From positions 2,418,001 through 2,482,000 of the forward strand of contig NZ_CP018016.1 of the NCBI RefSeq assembly GCF_000280495.2: a stretch of DNA of 64,000 bases, in the 5' to 3' direction. This document shows positions 9,410 through 17,948 of this stretch, in pieces. Origin of the DNA: Kosakonia radicincitans DSM 16656. GTDB taxonomy: Bacteria > Pseudomonadota > Gammaproteobacteria > Enterobacterales > Enterobacteriaceae. Position numbers and translations under genes: made by a program. Position 1 is the first letter of the stretch. Each line of letters starts with the position of its first letter. The notes beneath the pieces were generated by a model that was not told the origin of the DNA, ran no database searches, and saw nothing but the letters and a program-made list of their open reading frames with translations.

Positions 9410-10027
9410 TTAACTGTTGCTGGCGACAACCCAGCTATTATTTCTTTGCAGCGTCACATCAAGTTCATAACTGCCCATCGGGAACGTTAATTGCTGCGCA
9501 TTGCTGATATCGCTGATCTGAATAACCTGGCCGGGGATATAATTACCATAAGTGATCCAGTACGTCGGCGTAACAGAAAATACCAGATCCATATTCGGCT
9601 GCGCTGGCTGGACAAATGTTCCTGCGCCCGACATGGCGATCCCGACTGCGGCGCTATTAACGGGGTTAATACTTTCATGGCCGGTAATAAATAATGTGCC
9701 ATTACGCCCGCCATTATTCAGCCCGGTAAAATTGTAAGCGCCGTTGCTGTACATCAGCGTGATATTATTATTGCCGGAGGGATCGCACGGAACGCTTTGC
9801 GATGCTGTGAATACGCTGCCCACATTCAGCGGCCCTGAATCATCCCAGACAAAGCTGTAGTCAATTCCCCACTCGAAAGAGAGCAACGTGCCGGGAAAGG
9901 CCGATTTTGTCAGCCAGGCCAATGACATAATATTCGGATTACTGATGTCCGGTAATGACTGATAGATACAGAAAGAGCCAAAAATCGTTGAATTATTGGT
10001 AACATTGACAGTGTATTGCTGAGACAT
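9410..10027 (-). CDS. Small beta-rich protein, possibly RhiA-like
   Basis: A 205-residue protein rich in Asn, Ser, Gly and Thr, with no signal peptide, starting MSQQYTVNVTNNS. The opening, the CIYQ segment near residue 19, and the SLAW and WGIDYSFVW stretches recall the rhizosphere-expressed RhiA protein family, but I cannot confirm this without a search. The ATG at 10027 is preferred over a GTG at 10036, because an AAGG ribosome site ends 8 bases upstream. Located 52 bp downstream of the Mor-like gene and probably co-transcribed with it. Confidence 0.6.
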   Translation of the reverse strand: MSQQYTVNVTNNSTIFGSFCIYQSLPDISNPNIMSLAWLTKSAFPGTLLSFEWGIDYSFVWDDSGPLNVGSVFTASQSVPCDPSGNNNITLMYSNGAYNFTGLNNGGRNGTLFITGHESINPVNSAAVGIAMSGAGTFVQPAQPNMDLVFSVTPTYWITYGNYIPGQVIQISDISNAQQLTFPMGSYELDVTLQRNNSWVVASNS

Positions 10028-10079
10028 AATATCCACCTTGTTTATTGAGTGAAAATAAAACGTGATGACAACTGCCTGC

Positions 10080-10562
10080 TTACAGATAGGTATTTCGTGA
10101 TTTTATGAGCCTTATACTCCTCATGGTGACGCCAAACGTTTTCACTAACGATTTTGGTGAAACCTGGTCCTGCATCGCTATCTGCATGGCCGCGCGACGA
10201 ATGGCCACGAATACGCCCCATGCTGATGGCATTTCGATGTTCCCGGCCGAATCCGCATATTTGCATAACCGGGAATACTGTTTTTTGGGAATGTCAATCT
10301 CGTATAATTTATAAAATTTTGATGCATCCTTGGGGATATATATTTTTCGCCCGCCATGATGAGAAATGAGCTGAAAAAGGGATTTAAACCCGCAGGTACC
10401 TGCAATCTCTGAAGCCGCCCATGGCATCGCAGATAAAACATGTTCCTTATGCTGTTCGCAGAACTGCACTAACTCCCTTTCGTTTTCAGAGCTTATTGCT
10501 GGCAAGCCGGAAAATAGCAAAGGATAATCCTGTAATAAAACATCGTGTATTGTATTATTCAC
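10080..10562 (-). CDS. Mor-like transcriptional activator (putative)
   Basis: A 160-residue protein. The central GGRKIYIPK motif followed by a C-terminal helix-turn-helix region (VSPKSLVKTFGVTMRSIRLIK) has the layout of the Mor/C family of phage Mu-type activators, where a G-G-x-x-(I/V)-Y-(I/V)-P-K turn precedes the DNA-binding helices. The protein is somewhat longer than Mu Mor (129 residues), with an insertion between the two elements. As the first gene of a three-gene leftward set it may activate the two following genes. No phage structural genes are nearby. Confidence 0.6.
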   Translation of the reverse strand: MNNTIHDVLLQDYPLLFSGLPAISSENERELVQFCEQHKEHVLSAMPWAASEIAGTCGFKSLFQLISHHGGRKIYIPKDASKFYKLYEIDIPKKQYSRLCKYADSAGNIEMPSAWGVFVAIRRAAMQIAMQDQVSPKSLVKTFGVTMRSIRLIKSRNTYL

Positions 10563-11046
10563 ATTTACCTCATGCCGATGGTCTTATTTCGTAAGGGCTA
10601 CCACAGTTGTGAGATAAAGTATTAACCGCGAATATCCATGGCAGCACGGAGGAAGTGTTCCCCCGCAAAGCGCGCGGGTACAACAAGAGTAGTTGCACGA
10701 TTACCCGATATATAATATGTGCGTGCTGAAAACGTTTATCGCGAATGCGCACACCGCGTAATGTATTACACGAGGGCTGTGGATTGCTGCGTGAATGAAG
10801 GCGAGAGGCGCGCAGTGATGAAGGGCGCGGCGTTATTAATTCGGAATTATCATGCGAAAAAGTCGCCGTTCGATATTAACCGATCTGCCTCTCGCGTTCA
10901 TTTTTGCAAGGCAACGATCAATATCGTGACGCTTTTTAAGCAAAGGGGAAGTCAATGCGCTTTTCGAACGCTGGAATGCGCATTGGGGGAATATGCCAGC
11001 GCGAATGGCACCGATTTTGGGCTGGCCGGGGGATAACCGACCGCAT
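10563..11046. other. Gene-free gap upstream of the Mor-like gene
   Basis: About 480 bases with no convincing gene. Short open frames on both strands (for example 10719-11036, forward) have no ribosome site, are Cys/Arg-rich and look random. An AT-rich TATATAATATG stretch near 10709-10719 could be a promoter element, but I cannot assign it to a gene. Confidence 0.4.
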
Positions 11047-11442
11047 TCAGGGCGTTGTCTGGCACACAACTTCGATATTATTGCCATCAGGATCAAAAAC
11101 ATAGGCTGCGTAGTACGACTCATGGTAGTGGCAACGTATTCCGGGAGAACCGTTGCTTTTCCCACCAGCCTGTAATGCAGCCTCCCAGAATTTATCCACT
11201 GTAGAACGGTCTTGAGCGGTGAACGCGATATGTACTGCTGCACCCGGTTTGTCATTATCATGCAGCCACAGGCGTGGATAGTACCCTGGGCCGAGCCCGT
11301 AACGTAAACCTCCCGTACGCGTCTGGCTCTGCGCGACGGCGATGATGAGCCGGAATTTCAGCGGCGCGAGTGCTTGTTCGTAGAAATGCCGGGATATAGT
11401 GGCATCGTTGACGGCTATTTCAATGTGATCAATAACGGACAC
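11047..11442 (-). CDS. VOC (glyoxalase/dioxygenase fold) protein
   Basis: A 131-residue single-domain vicinal-oxygen-chelate protein beginning with the family pattern IDHIEIAVND and ending FDPDGNNIEVVCQ, whose Glu is a usual metal ligand. His in DHIEI and His in VHIAF are further candidate ligands. A GTG at 11442 is taken as start because AGGAGAG lies immediately upstream; the longer open frame to 11511 overlaps that ribosome site and the neighbouring gene. It lies 53 bp downstream of a second VOC gene, and the pair is divergent from an AraC regulator. Likely roles are detoxification of an aldehyde or antibiotic, or ring cleavage; the substrate is unknown. Confidence 0.82.
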   Translation of the reverse strand: MSVIDHIEIAVNDATISRHFYEQALAPLKFRLIIAVAQSQTRTGGLRYGLGPGYYPRLWLHDNDKPGAAVHIAFTAQDRSTVDKFWEAALQAGGKSNGSPGIRCHYHESYYAAYVFDPDGNNIEVVCQTTP

Positions 11443-11495
11443 GGTTCTCTCCTGCGCGTGTAAAAGGGGGAATAAGTCGCCTGCCGCGCCACCCA

Positions 11496-11894
11496 TTATG
11501 CGTGCTGCCAACTTTTGTAGACAAATTCGAGGCTGTAGCCATCGGGATCGCGAACCTGCGCGGCGTAATAGCGTGGGTCATAGTGATGTTGTGCGCCAGG
11601 TGGGTGGATCTCCGTCGCCCCGGCAGCCAGCGCTTCACCCCAGGCCTGGTTAACCTGCGCCTGAGAGTTGGCAACAAAACCGACATGGACAGCGCCGGGG
11701 GAGGGCTCACCCTGGCGTAACCAGAAAAACATACGGCCATTCGCACCAAAGCCCTTCAGGTCGGGATGGCCCTGCGGGCCCTCTTTTCCGTCATAATCAT
11801 GGCGAAGGTTAATGTCCAGAACAGGGAGTACCCTTTCATAAAAGTCTACCGATCGCGCGATGTCGCTGACGGTAATAAACAGATGATCCAGCAT
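11496..11894 (-). CDS. VOC (glyoxalase/dioxygenase fold) protein
   Basis: A 132-residue VOC protein with MLDHLFITVSDIARSVDFYE at the N-terminus and VRDPDGYSLEFVYK at the C-terminus, the two paired beta-alpha-beta modules of this fold. Candidate metal ligands are His4, the His in VHVGF and the Glu in SLEFV. An AGGAG site precedes the ATG. It shares the module order with the next gene (11047-11442), so the two are probably diverged duplicates expressed together, perhaps under the AraC regulator starting at 12143. Confidence 0.85.
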   Translation of the reverse strand: MLDHLFITVSDIARSVDFYERVLPVLDINLRHDYDGKEGPQGHPDLKGFGANGRMFFWLRQGEPSPGAVHVGFVANSQAQVNQAWGEALAAGATEIHPPGAQHHYDPRYYAAQVRDPDGYSLEFVYKSWQHA

Positions 11895-12142
11895 GCTGTG
11901 CTCCTGTTGTCAGATGATATAACTGCCCACAACCTGAAGGCGATTGACGGTTTTAGCGGCTGCTTGCTCGCTGTTACGCAGAGTAAAAATGACGCCGTAC
12001 TCACGACTAGCCCACCTGGCTGTCGGATAACCAGACAAAGCGTACGCGGAGCAGGTGTTGCATGCTGATGCGATCCTCTTTAAACGTTGCCTGATACTGC
12101 TTTTATCTTGTTGCTCATCTGATGGCATGCTATTTATCGGCG

Positions 12143-13021
12143 ATGGAAAATCAATTACACGAATTGCGCGAACTGGCATCGGTGGCGGGAAATCAACGCA
12201 CTGAAACCGGCATTCCACGCCTTGCGATGGTGCAGGGTGAGATCCCTGAGCACCGGTTGTCTGCCGTTTATGAACCAATGATCAACCTGATTCTGACCGG
12301 CTCGAAAAGCATGTCAGTAGGGGACAGAACCTACCGCTATGACCCCGCAACCTATTTTGTGATGTCGGTGGATTTGCCTGCCATTGGCCGCGTTTACCCG
12401 GATGAGCAGACCGGGGCGCCTTATCTGGCTGTCAGCCTGACGCCGGATCCGGGGATCCTTGCTGATTTGCAGAACTGTTTGCCTGATTCTGGCTCCGCTG
12501 CGCTCTTTCATTCGGGATTTTCCGTTGCGCCAGTGACTGTGGAATTGCTGGATGCCTGGGTGCGCATGCTACGTCTGATGCGTACCCCGGAGGCGATCCC
12601 GGCTCTGGCTCCCGCCTATGAAAGGGAAATACTGTTCCGTGTGTTGCAGGGACCGCTTGGCTGGATGCTGCGTGATATTGCGCGACCAGAGTCGCATCTG
12701 TCGCGTATTTATACGGTGATTAACTGGATAAAACAGAACTATATGCAGGCCGTGCGGGTGGAAGCGCTGGCCGAAATGGCGGCACTCAGCGTTTCCGCGT
12801 TTCATCGCCATTTCCTGACGATTACGGCCCTCAGCCCGGTTCAGTATCAAAAACGGATAAGGCTGATGCAGGCGCGTGAAAAAATGCGTACAACAAACGC
12901 GAGTATCATGACAATTGCATTAGCGGTCGGTTATCAAAGCCATACGCAATTCAGTCGGGAATATGCCCGGCTGTTTGGTTTACCGCCTTCTGTCGATCGC
13001 CGACAAATACTGAAAAGGTAA
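12143..13021 (+). CDS. AraC family regulator with AraC_N (YqhC-type) domain
   Basis: A 292-residue transcription factor. Residues about 20-175 match the AraC_N sensor domain (MVQGEIPEHRLSAVYEPMIN); residues about 195-290 hold the double helix-turn-helix, with QKRIRLMQAREKM and a C-terminal VGYQSHTQFSREYARLFG. Homologues of this subtype, such as YqhC, respond to aldehydes or redox stress, which fits the divergent pair of VOC genes. The start at 12143 (MENQLHELREL) matches the family N-terminus; an ATG at 12122 is also in frame. Neither has a strong ribosome site. Confidence 0.88.
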   Translation: MENQLHELRELASVAGNQRTETGIPRLAMVQGEIPEHRLSAVYEPMINLILTGSKSMSVGDRTYRYDPATYFVMSVDLPAIGRVYPDEQTGAPYLAVSLTPDPGILADLQNCLPDSGSAALFHSGFSVAPVTVELLDAWVRMLRLMRTPEAIPALAPAYEREILFRVLQGPLGWMLRDIARPESHLSRIYTVINWIKQNYMQAVRVEALAEMAALSVSAFHRHFLTITALSPVQYQKRIRLMQAREKMRTTNASIMTIALAVGYQSHTQFSREYARLFGLPPSVDRRQILKR

Positions 13022-13059
13022 GATCTCCAATAATCTGTGCCGGGAAAGGCGCTTTTATT

Positions 13060-14625
13060 TCAATCCACCATGTTGTGCACATCCTCTTTCTTCCGCGCTG
13101 TATCAACAACCACCTTCACTTTGGGTTTTGACAGCAGAATTTTGATCAGATCCTGGAAGTTGACCGGCTTATAGAAGTAGTAACCCTGCAGGAAAGTGAT
13201 GTTGTTTTGATTCAGGTAATCGAGCTGTTCTTTCGTTTCGACGCCTTCGGCGACAATGCTTAAAGAGAGTTTGCGCGCCAGATCCAGCACGCAGTCTAAA
13301 ATCCGCGTCGAGTCCTGCTCGGCATTCACTCTGGCAACGAAACTCTGGTCGATTTTAATGTAATCGATATGCAGATCGTGCAGGTAAGAAAGCCCTGAGT
13401 AGCCAGTACCGAAATCATCCAGCGCGATAACAAATCCATTTTCATGCAGGACATTTAGCCGTTGTACAAGATCTTCATCCACGTTTAAGGGTTCGCGTTC
13501 GGTGACTTCAATCACCAGATTGAGCGCAGGGTGTCTGAAACTCTCTTTGAATTTCAGACACTCCGCGACAAAATCGGGCGAAGTGATATGGGACGCACTG
13601 AAGTTAATACCGATGTGAAAACCTTCCGGCAACCGGTGGGCAATGGCGTTCATATGGGCCACGACCTGCCGCATCAGGCTTTGCGTAAGCGGTATGATCA
13701 GATCTGATTTTTCGGCTAAAGGGATAAAGGATGCGGGCGGAATATAGCCGGATCGCGGGTGTTTCCAGCGCGCCAGCACCTCGACACCGCGCAGGGTTCC
13801 CTCTCTGCCATTCACCACTGGCTGGTAAAAAGGCACGATCTCACCGTTGGTAATGGCCCGGCGCAATGTCTCTGCCGGCGTGGCATTTTTATTCAGGTAC
13901 TTAATCAGCGCGTAGGCCGTCGCGCAGGAGATTAACAGGATGAAAATCAGGATGCCCGGCCCCAGCGAGACGAGCCGGAACAAGCTAAACAGCGGCGGTT
14001 GATTGTAGATGATACTGAAGGGATAGGCTTTCGAATTGGCTTGTCCCGAAGGGGGCGTTTTTTCGCTAAGCGCGGCAATATCCCCCGACAGACCGATAAC
14101 ATGATTCCCGACGCGCAATCTGTAGATAACACCCTCTAACGGTGCATTCAGCGCCTCGCGAATATGCTGATCGCTGATGGTGACCAGCACGCGGCTCGCG
14201 GCAAATCGCGTTTGATAGACGAGGAATGGCTGTTCGTTTGCTGCGTCCTCTGCCGGTGCGAGAAACAGACTGGCCGCAGACATTCTGGGAATACGCGCCA
14301 GCAGCCCGCGATTTCCCGGTAGCGATGAGCACCAGACTTCCCCGCCTTTAACAATCAGGATTGTGCGCAGATGTGGTTGCAGGGCAGCTTCAGTGCCGAG
14401 CTGAAATTGTCCCTCCGGATCGCATCCTTTACCCGCGATGTCAACGGCGAGACGGGTAGCATGGGACGCTTCATCAAGAATGTTGTTGATGTTATTCACC
14501 GCGTATCTGGCTCCTTCAAGGCGATCTGCCCGGGTGGAGAACCAAAGCTGCATATTAAGAATAAAAACGCCGGTAATAAAAAGAAGCACAGCCGCGATTA
14601 GAGGAATAAGGGCATTGCGCATCAT
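13060..14625 (-). CDS. c-di-GMP phosphodiesterase with CSS sensor and EAL domain
   Basis: Inner-membrane enzyme of 521 residues. An N-terminal membrane helix (about 7-28) is followed by a periplasmic CSS domain (Cys in GKGCDPEG and the CSS triplet in VWCSSLPG), a second membrane helix near 220-240 and a cytosolic EAL domain. The EAL motif is EVLAR; the other catalytic segments INFSAS, VTERE and DDFGTGYSGLSYL are intact, so the enzyme should hydrolyse c-di-GMP to pGpG. CSS-EAL proteins are regulated by periplasmic disulfide status. An ATG at 14622 is an equally good start. Transcribed alone. Confidence 0.93.
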   Translation of the reverse strand: MMRNALIPLIAAVLLFITGVFILNMQLWFSTRADRLEGARYAVNNINNILDEASHATRLAVDIAGKGCDPEGQFQLGTEAALQPHLRTILIVKGGEVWCSSLPGNRGLLARIPRMSAASLFLAPAEDAANEQPFLVYQTRFAASRVLVTISDQHIREALNAPLEGVIYRLRVGNHVIGLSGDIAALSEKTPPSGQANSKAYPFSIIYNQPPLFSLFRLVSLGPGILIFILLISCATAYALIKYLNKNATPAETLRRAITNGEIVPFYQPVVNGREGTLRGVEVLARWKHPRSGYIPPASFIPLAEKSDLIIPLTQSLMRQVVAHMNAIAHRLPEGFHIGINFSASHITSPDFVAECLKFKESFRHPALNLVIEVTEREPLNVDEDLVQRLNVLHENGFVIALDDFGTGYSGLSYLHDLHIDYIKIDQSFVARVNAEQDSTRILDCVLDLARKLSLSIVAEGVETKEQLDYLNQNNITFLQGYYFYKPVNFQDLIKILLSKPKVKVVVDTARKKEDVHNMVD

Positions 14626-15135
14626 CGTGTCCTGGGGCGAAGGGAGTGATTTCTCTTGTCAAAATGTCAGTACAAAAAGCATGGTCGAGAGACGCTGAAA
14701 TCGCCAGCGCACGGCGGGTATCGCTATGGCTGAAATGGTGTTGCTGCGCTATTACGTTATGGTAAACACCGGAGAATTTACGCCTCTTTTTTGCTGACAA
14801 CCCAACAACGTCGGCAATTAGCTTTGACGGCGAGTGAATAGTCTCAACAATTAATGCTGGCACCTGAAAATCGCCTGTCAGAATCTGCATGAATGATAAA
14901 ATAAAATTAACGCTAACGCAGATAAGATAATTTGCTGAGGCATTCATGAATGAGCATGATAGCTATTATCATTTCAACGCCAGGGTATATAAAAATCAGT
15001 AGATCCTGGATTTTACTCATTCACTCTTAATGTGGCGTTAAGGCTGACAGAATAAATTAACACCTGCTCAACGCGATTTTTTTAATATCAGCAATGCCGG
15101 GCAGATTCATTCACGGATAAAAGGAAAACATCATC
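14626..15135. other. Divergent promoter region between pde and VIT genes
   Basis: About 510 bases without a convincing gene. Frames crossing it on the reverse strand (14555-14947) have atypical composition and overlap the phosphodiesterase start. The part from about 14880 to 15100 is AT-rich and probably holds the promoters of both divergent genes; I cannot pin down boxes. Confidence 0.45.
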
Positions 15136-15825
15136 ATGCATCTGGAACTACACAGCATTGGAAGAGTGGGGTGGCTCCGGGCGGCAGTGCTGGGTGCCAA
15201 TGATGGCATTGTGTCGACGGCCAGCCTTGTTCTCGGTGTTGCGTCTGCAGGGAGCTCCTCCTCTGGGGTGTTGCTGGCGGGCGTTGCCGGGCTGGTTGCA
15301 GGCGCCATGTCAATGGCGACCGGAGAATATGTTTCCGTCTCATCACAAGCTGATACCGAAAAGGCCGCGCTGGCACAGGAAAGGAGGGAGCTGGCGACGG
15401 ATTATGAGGGGGAGGTACAGGAACTGACGTCACTGTATAGGCAACGAGGGCTGGCGCCTTCGCTTGCCCGCGAGGTTGCGGAACAACTGATGGCAAAGGA
15501 TGCGCTCGACGCGCATGCCCGGGAAGAACTGGGCCTGACGGAGACGAATTCAGCACAGCCGCTGCAGGCTGCAATTTTTTCAGCCATCAGTTTTTCTGCC
15601 GGCGCGGTGTTGCCGGTTCTGGTGGCGTGGTTAACGCCGGCACCGCTGGTTTTGCTGTTCGTCATCCTTTCCACGCTTTTTTCACTGGCGCTCCTCGGCT
15701 ATATCTCGTCGGTCGCAGGCAAAGCGCCGCCGGTGAAAGCCATTATTCGAATCACCTTCTGGAGCGCCATGGCGATGGCTTTGTCGATGGGTGCGGGTTC
15801 GCTCGCCGGACAGGCGCTGGCTTAG
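15136..15825 (+). CDS. VIT1/CCC1 family Fe2+/Mn2+ transporter
   Basis: Membrane protein of 229 residues with about five membrane helices. The start, about residues 15-70, carries the family signature RAAVLGANDGIVSTASLVLG and GAMSMATGEYVSVSSQ, whose Asp, Met and Glu residues form the metal path. A hydrophilic helical stretch (about 70-130) follows, rich in Glu, as in the metal-binding domain of VIT1. Bacterial members probably export or move Fe2+ and Mn2+. AAGGA precedes the ATG. A cytochrome b561 gene follows after 30 bp. Confidence 0.9.
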   Translation: MHLELHSIGRVGWLRAAVLGANDGIVSTASLVLGVASAGSSSSGVLLAGVAGLVAGAMSMATGEYVSVSSQADTEKAALAQERRELATDYEGEVQELTSLYRQRGLAPSLAREVAEQLMAKDALDAHAREELGLTETNSAQPLQAAIFSAISFSAGAVLPVLVAWLTPAPLVLLFVILSTLFSLALLGYISSVAGKAPPVKAIIRITFWSAMAMALSMGAGSLAGQALA

Positions 15826-15855
15826 ATAATCGTTTCATTCTCAGGACAGAAAAAA

Positions 15856-16392
15856 ATGAAGAAATACTCAGGTGGGCAGATAGCACTACACTGGCTGGTT
15901 TTATTGCTAATCGTGATCGCATATGCCGCGATGGAATTCAGGGATATTTTCCCAAAAGATTCTGTCGGTCGTTACTGGATGGCAATAACTCATTACACTT
16001 GTGGTGTCAGTGTATTTATTCTGATGTTAATCAGAATGGTATTTAGATTTATTTTCCCGGAACCGCCGGTTGTTCCCGCGCTGCCACAATGGCAAAAGCT
16101 CAGCGCCACCGTTGTACATTTTGTTTTATATGCGCTGTTTATTTTTCTTCCGCTGCTGGGGGTGGTGTCGCTCTATTACGGCCAGAAAGAGTGGAGTTTT
16201 CTGTTTATTAACATGCCGATTGCGGCGGAAAAAAATAGTGTACTGCAACATAGCCTGAAAGAGGTTCATGAATTACTGGCTAATACGGGCTATTTTATCA
16301 TCGGCTTGCATGCGGCGGCGGCGCTGCTGCACCACTATATACTGCGGGATAATACCTTGCTGAGAATGATGCCTGGCAAGCGCCCGGATTAA
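15856..16392 (+). CDS. Cytochrome b561 (CybB/YodB family)
   Basis: A 178-residue inner-membrane di-heme b cytochrome with four membrane helices. Histidines suited to heme ligation are present in the helices (ALHWLVL near residue 12, ITHYTCG near 46, GLHAAAALLHHY near 153). CybB-type proteins oxidise quinol and reduce superoxide in the membrane. It follows the VIT gene closely and may be co-transcribed with it, which would link metal handling and redox balance. AGGA precedes the start. Confidence 0.9.
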   Translation: MKKYSGGQIALHWLVLLLIVIAYAAMEFRDIFPKDSVGRYWMAITHYTCGVSVFILMLIRMVFRFIFPEPPVVPALPQWQKLSATVVHFVLYALFIFLPLLGVVSLYYGQKEWSFLFINMPIAAEKNSVLQHSLKEVHELLANTGYFIIGLHAAAALLHHYILRDNTLLRMMPGKRPD

Positions 16393-16445
16393 CCGGGTTT
16401 TCTCAGGACGGAAAAGAAGCAACATTCTGCGCGCTTCTTACTCAT

Positions 16446-16481
16446 CACCCGCGCTGGCTGCCGGTACGCCAGCGCGTGGTG
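16446..16481. other. Long GC-rich hairpin between convergent genes
   Basis: A perfect 9-bp stem (16450-16458 with 16468-16476), extended by CACC/GGTG with one bulged base, separates cytochrome b561 from the convergent cold-shock-domain gene. No T-run follows, so it is a possible rather than a certain terminator. Confidence 0.4.
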
Positions 16482-16518
16482 CTGAAAGTTACCTGAAGGA
16501 GCAGGGCAACGGCGCTGC

Positions 16519-16995
16519 TCAGACTTTGAGCATTTTCACCGTCGTATCAATGTCGATTTCATCTTCTGAGAAAATGGAGGTTGTGCCCTGAAAAGTGGTG
16601 ATCGCCAGTTTTTTCACTGAGCGCATTTCACCCGGTTTCGTGGTGGTTTTCGGCCGGATGTTTCCCATTAGCAGACCCACAGACAACACGGCATTTTCTT
16701 TATCGATGCGGGCATCAGCGGGGACTTCTTCGCTGTACACCAGATACGATTTGATCGACGCAAGCTTAAAACGTTCGCCTGCGATATAGATGTATTTGCT
16801 GTCAGGGATGACTTTCACGGCGTAAGCCGATAACCCTTTGTTATTGGTGGTGGGTTCGAAAGTCACCGCGGCATCTTTCTTAATTAGTTCAGGGTTAGCG
16901 ACCTTAATCACATGAAAATAGCGGTTATCGCCGTTTTCATCTTTGATAAAGCCAAAACCTTTATCTTTAAACCACGTTGTGATCGTTCCGTTCAT
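16519..16995 (-). CDS. Cold-shock-domain protein with an extra C-terminal domain
   Basis: A 158-residue protein. Residues 1-65 are a cold-shock OB fold with RNP1-like KGFGFI and RNP2-like RYFHV, expected to bind single-stranded RNA or DNA. Residues about 70-158 form a second, beta-rich module of unknown function, so the protein is twice the length of CspA. AGGCGG precedes the ATG. It is transcribed alone, with a leader of over 100 bases before the divergent pseudouridine synthase gene. Confidence 0.8.
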   Translation of the reverse strand: MNGTITTWFKDKGFGFIKDENGDNRYFHVIKVANPELIKKDAAVTFEPTTNNKGLSAYAVKVIPDSKYIYIAGERFKLASIKSYLVYSEEVPADARIDKENAVLSVGLLMGNIRPKTTTKPGEMRSVKKLAITTFQGTTSIFSEDEIDIDTTVKMLKV

Positions 16996-17244
16996 CGCTG
17001 TACCGCCTGGTTAATCGTTTATCTACTCAGTTTTTTGCAGCGCGCAGTGTAAAGCACAATGCCTGCGCAGGCCATGCCTGGTTAAGTGTGAATGATAAAT
17101 TTCTGCTCTGCGAGTGAGGAAAGCCTCGGAACGCGAAGCTGCAGGGGGAAAACGCCGATCGCGTCCGTTTAAACCAACGGACGGATTCGCCAGTGCGGTG
17201 AAAATCCGTTATTATCCGCAGCCATTCTCCACTCGGGCAGCCGG

Positions 17245-17940
17245 ATGTCTACGATCGATACTTTTATTGCCCCGCCGTGTCACGACAACATTGAAACGCT
17301 CTATCAGGACGAGCACCTGGTGCTGATCAATAAACCCAGCGGATTACTCAGCCTGTCGGGGAAAAACCCGCAAAATCTCGATTCGGTGCATTATCGGCTG
17401 GTGCAGATATTCCCCGGCTGCACGCTGGTGCACCGCCTCGATTTTGGCACATCCGGGTTGATGGTGGTTGCCCGCAATAAGGCCATTAATGCCGCGCTCT
17501 GCCAGCAGTTCAGCCAGCGCACCGTCACTAAGGTTTACAGCGCATTGCTCTGCGGACACGTGCACGACGACGAAGGGGTGATCGCTGCGGCGATCGTCAA
17601 AGACCCGGCGTGCTTCCCGCTGATGTCGATTTGTGCGACCGGCGGCAAGCCAGCGCGTTCCCGTTTTCGGGTCATTGAGCGTTTTTACCAGACGCAGGAA
17701 GACGGTAATTTACTGCCGTTGTCACGCGTTGAGCTGATTCCTGAAACCGGGCGCACGCACCAGCTACGCATTCACTGCCAGCATTTGGGACATCCGATTC
17801 TGGGATGCGATCTGTATGGCGGTCGCCTGATGCCTGGTGCTGAACGGGCGTCGCGGCTGATGCTGCATGCCAGCGCGTTGCATTTTGTTCATCCCATCAG
17901 CAACACGTGGATCAACGCCCGTCATGACAGCCCATTCTGA
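17245..17940 (+). CDS. RluA family RNA pseudouridine synthase
   Basis: A 231-residue enzyme that isomerises uridine to pseudouridine in rRNA or tRNA. The catalytic motif HRLDFGTSGLM (Asp66) and the later ETGRTHQLRIH and LMLHA motifs are intact. It lacks an S4 domain, like RluA and TruC. Size and motifs fit RluA itself, but a second paralogue in the genome cannot be ruled out, so no symbol is given. Convergent with the yaiL homologue, 8 bp away. Confidence 0.88.
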   Translation: MSTIDTFIAPPCHDNIETLYQDEHLVLINKPSGLLSLSGKNPQNLDSVHYRLVQIFPGCTLVHRLDFGTSGLMVVARNKAINAALCQQFSQRTVTKVYSALLCGHVHDDEGVIAAAIVKDPACFPLMSICATGGKPARSRFRVIERFYQTQEDGNLLPLSRVELIPETGRTHQLRIHCQHLGHPILGCDLYGGRLMPGAERASRLMLHASALHFVHPISNTWINARHDSPF

Positions 17941-17948
17941 AACGCGAA

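Noticed and set aside
10719..11036. A 105-codon forward open frame
   Set aside because: No ribosome site, random composition, and no neighbour logic.
14555..14947. A 130-codon reverse open frame upstream of the phosphodiesterase
   Set aside because: It overlaps the phosphodiesterase start and shows no family features.
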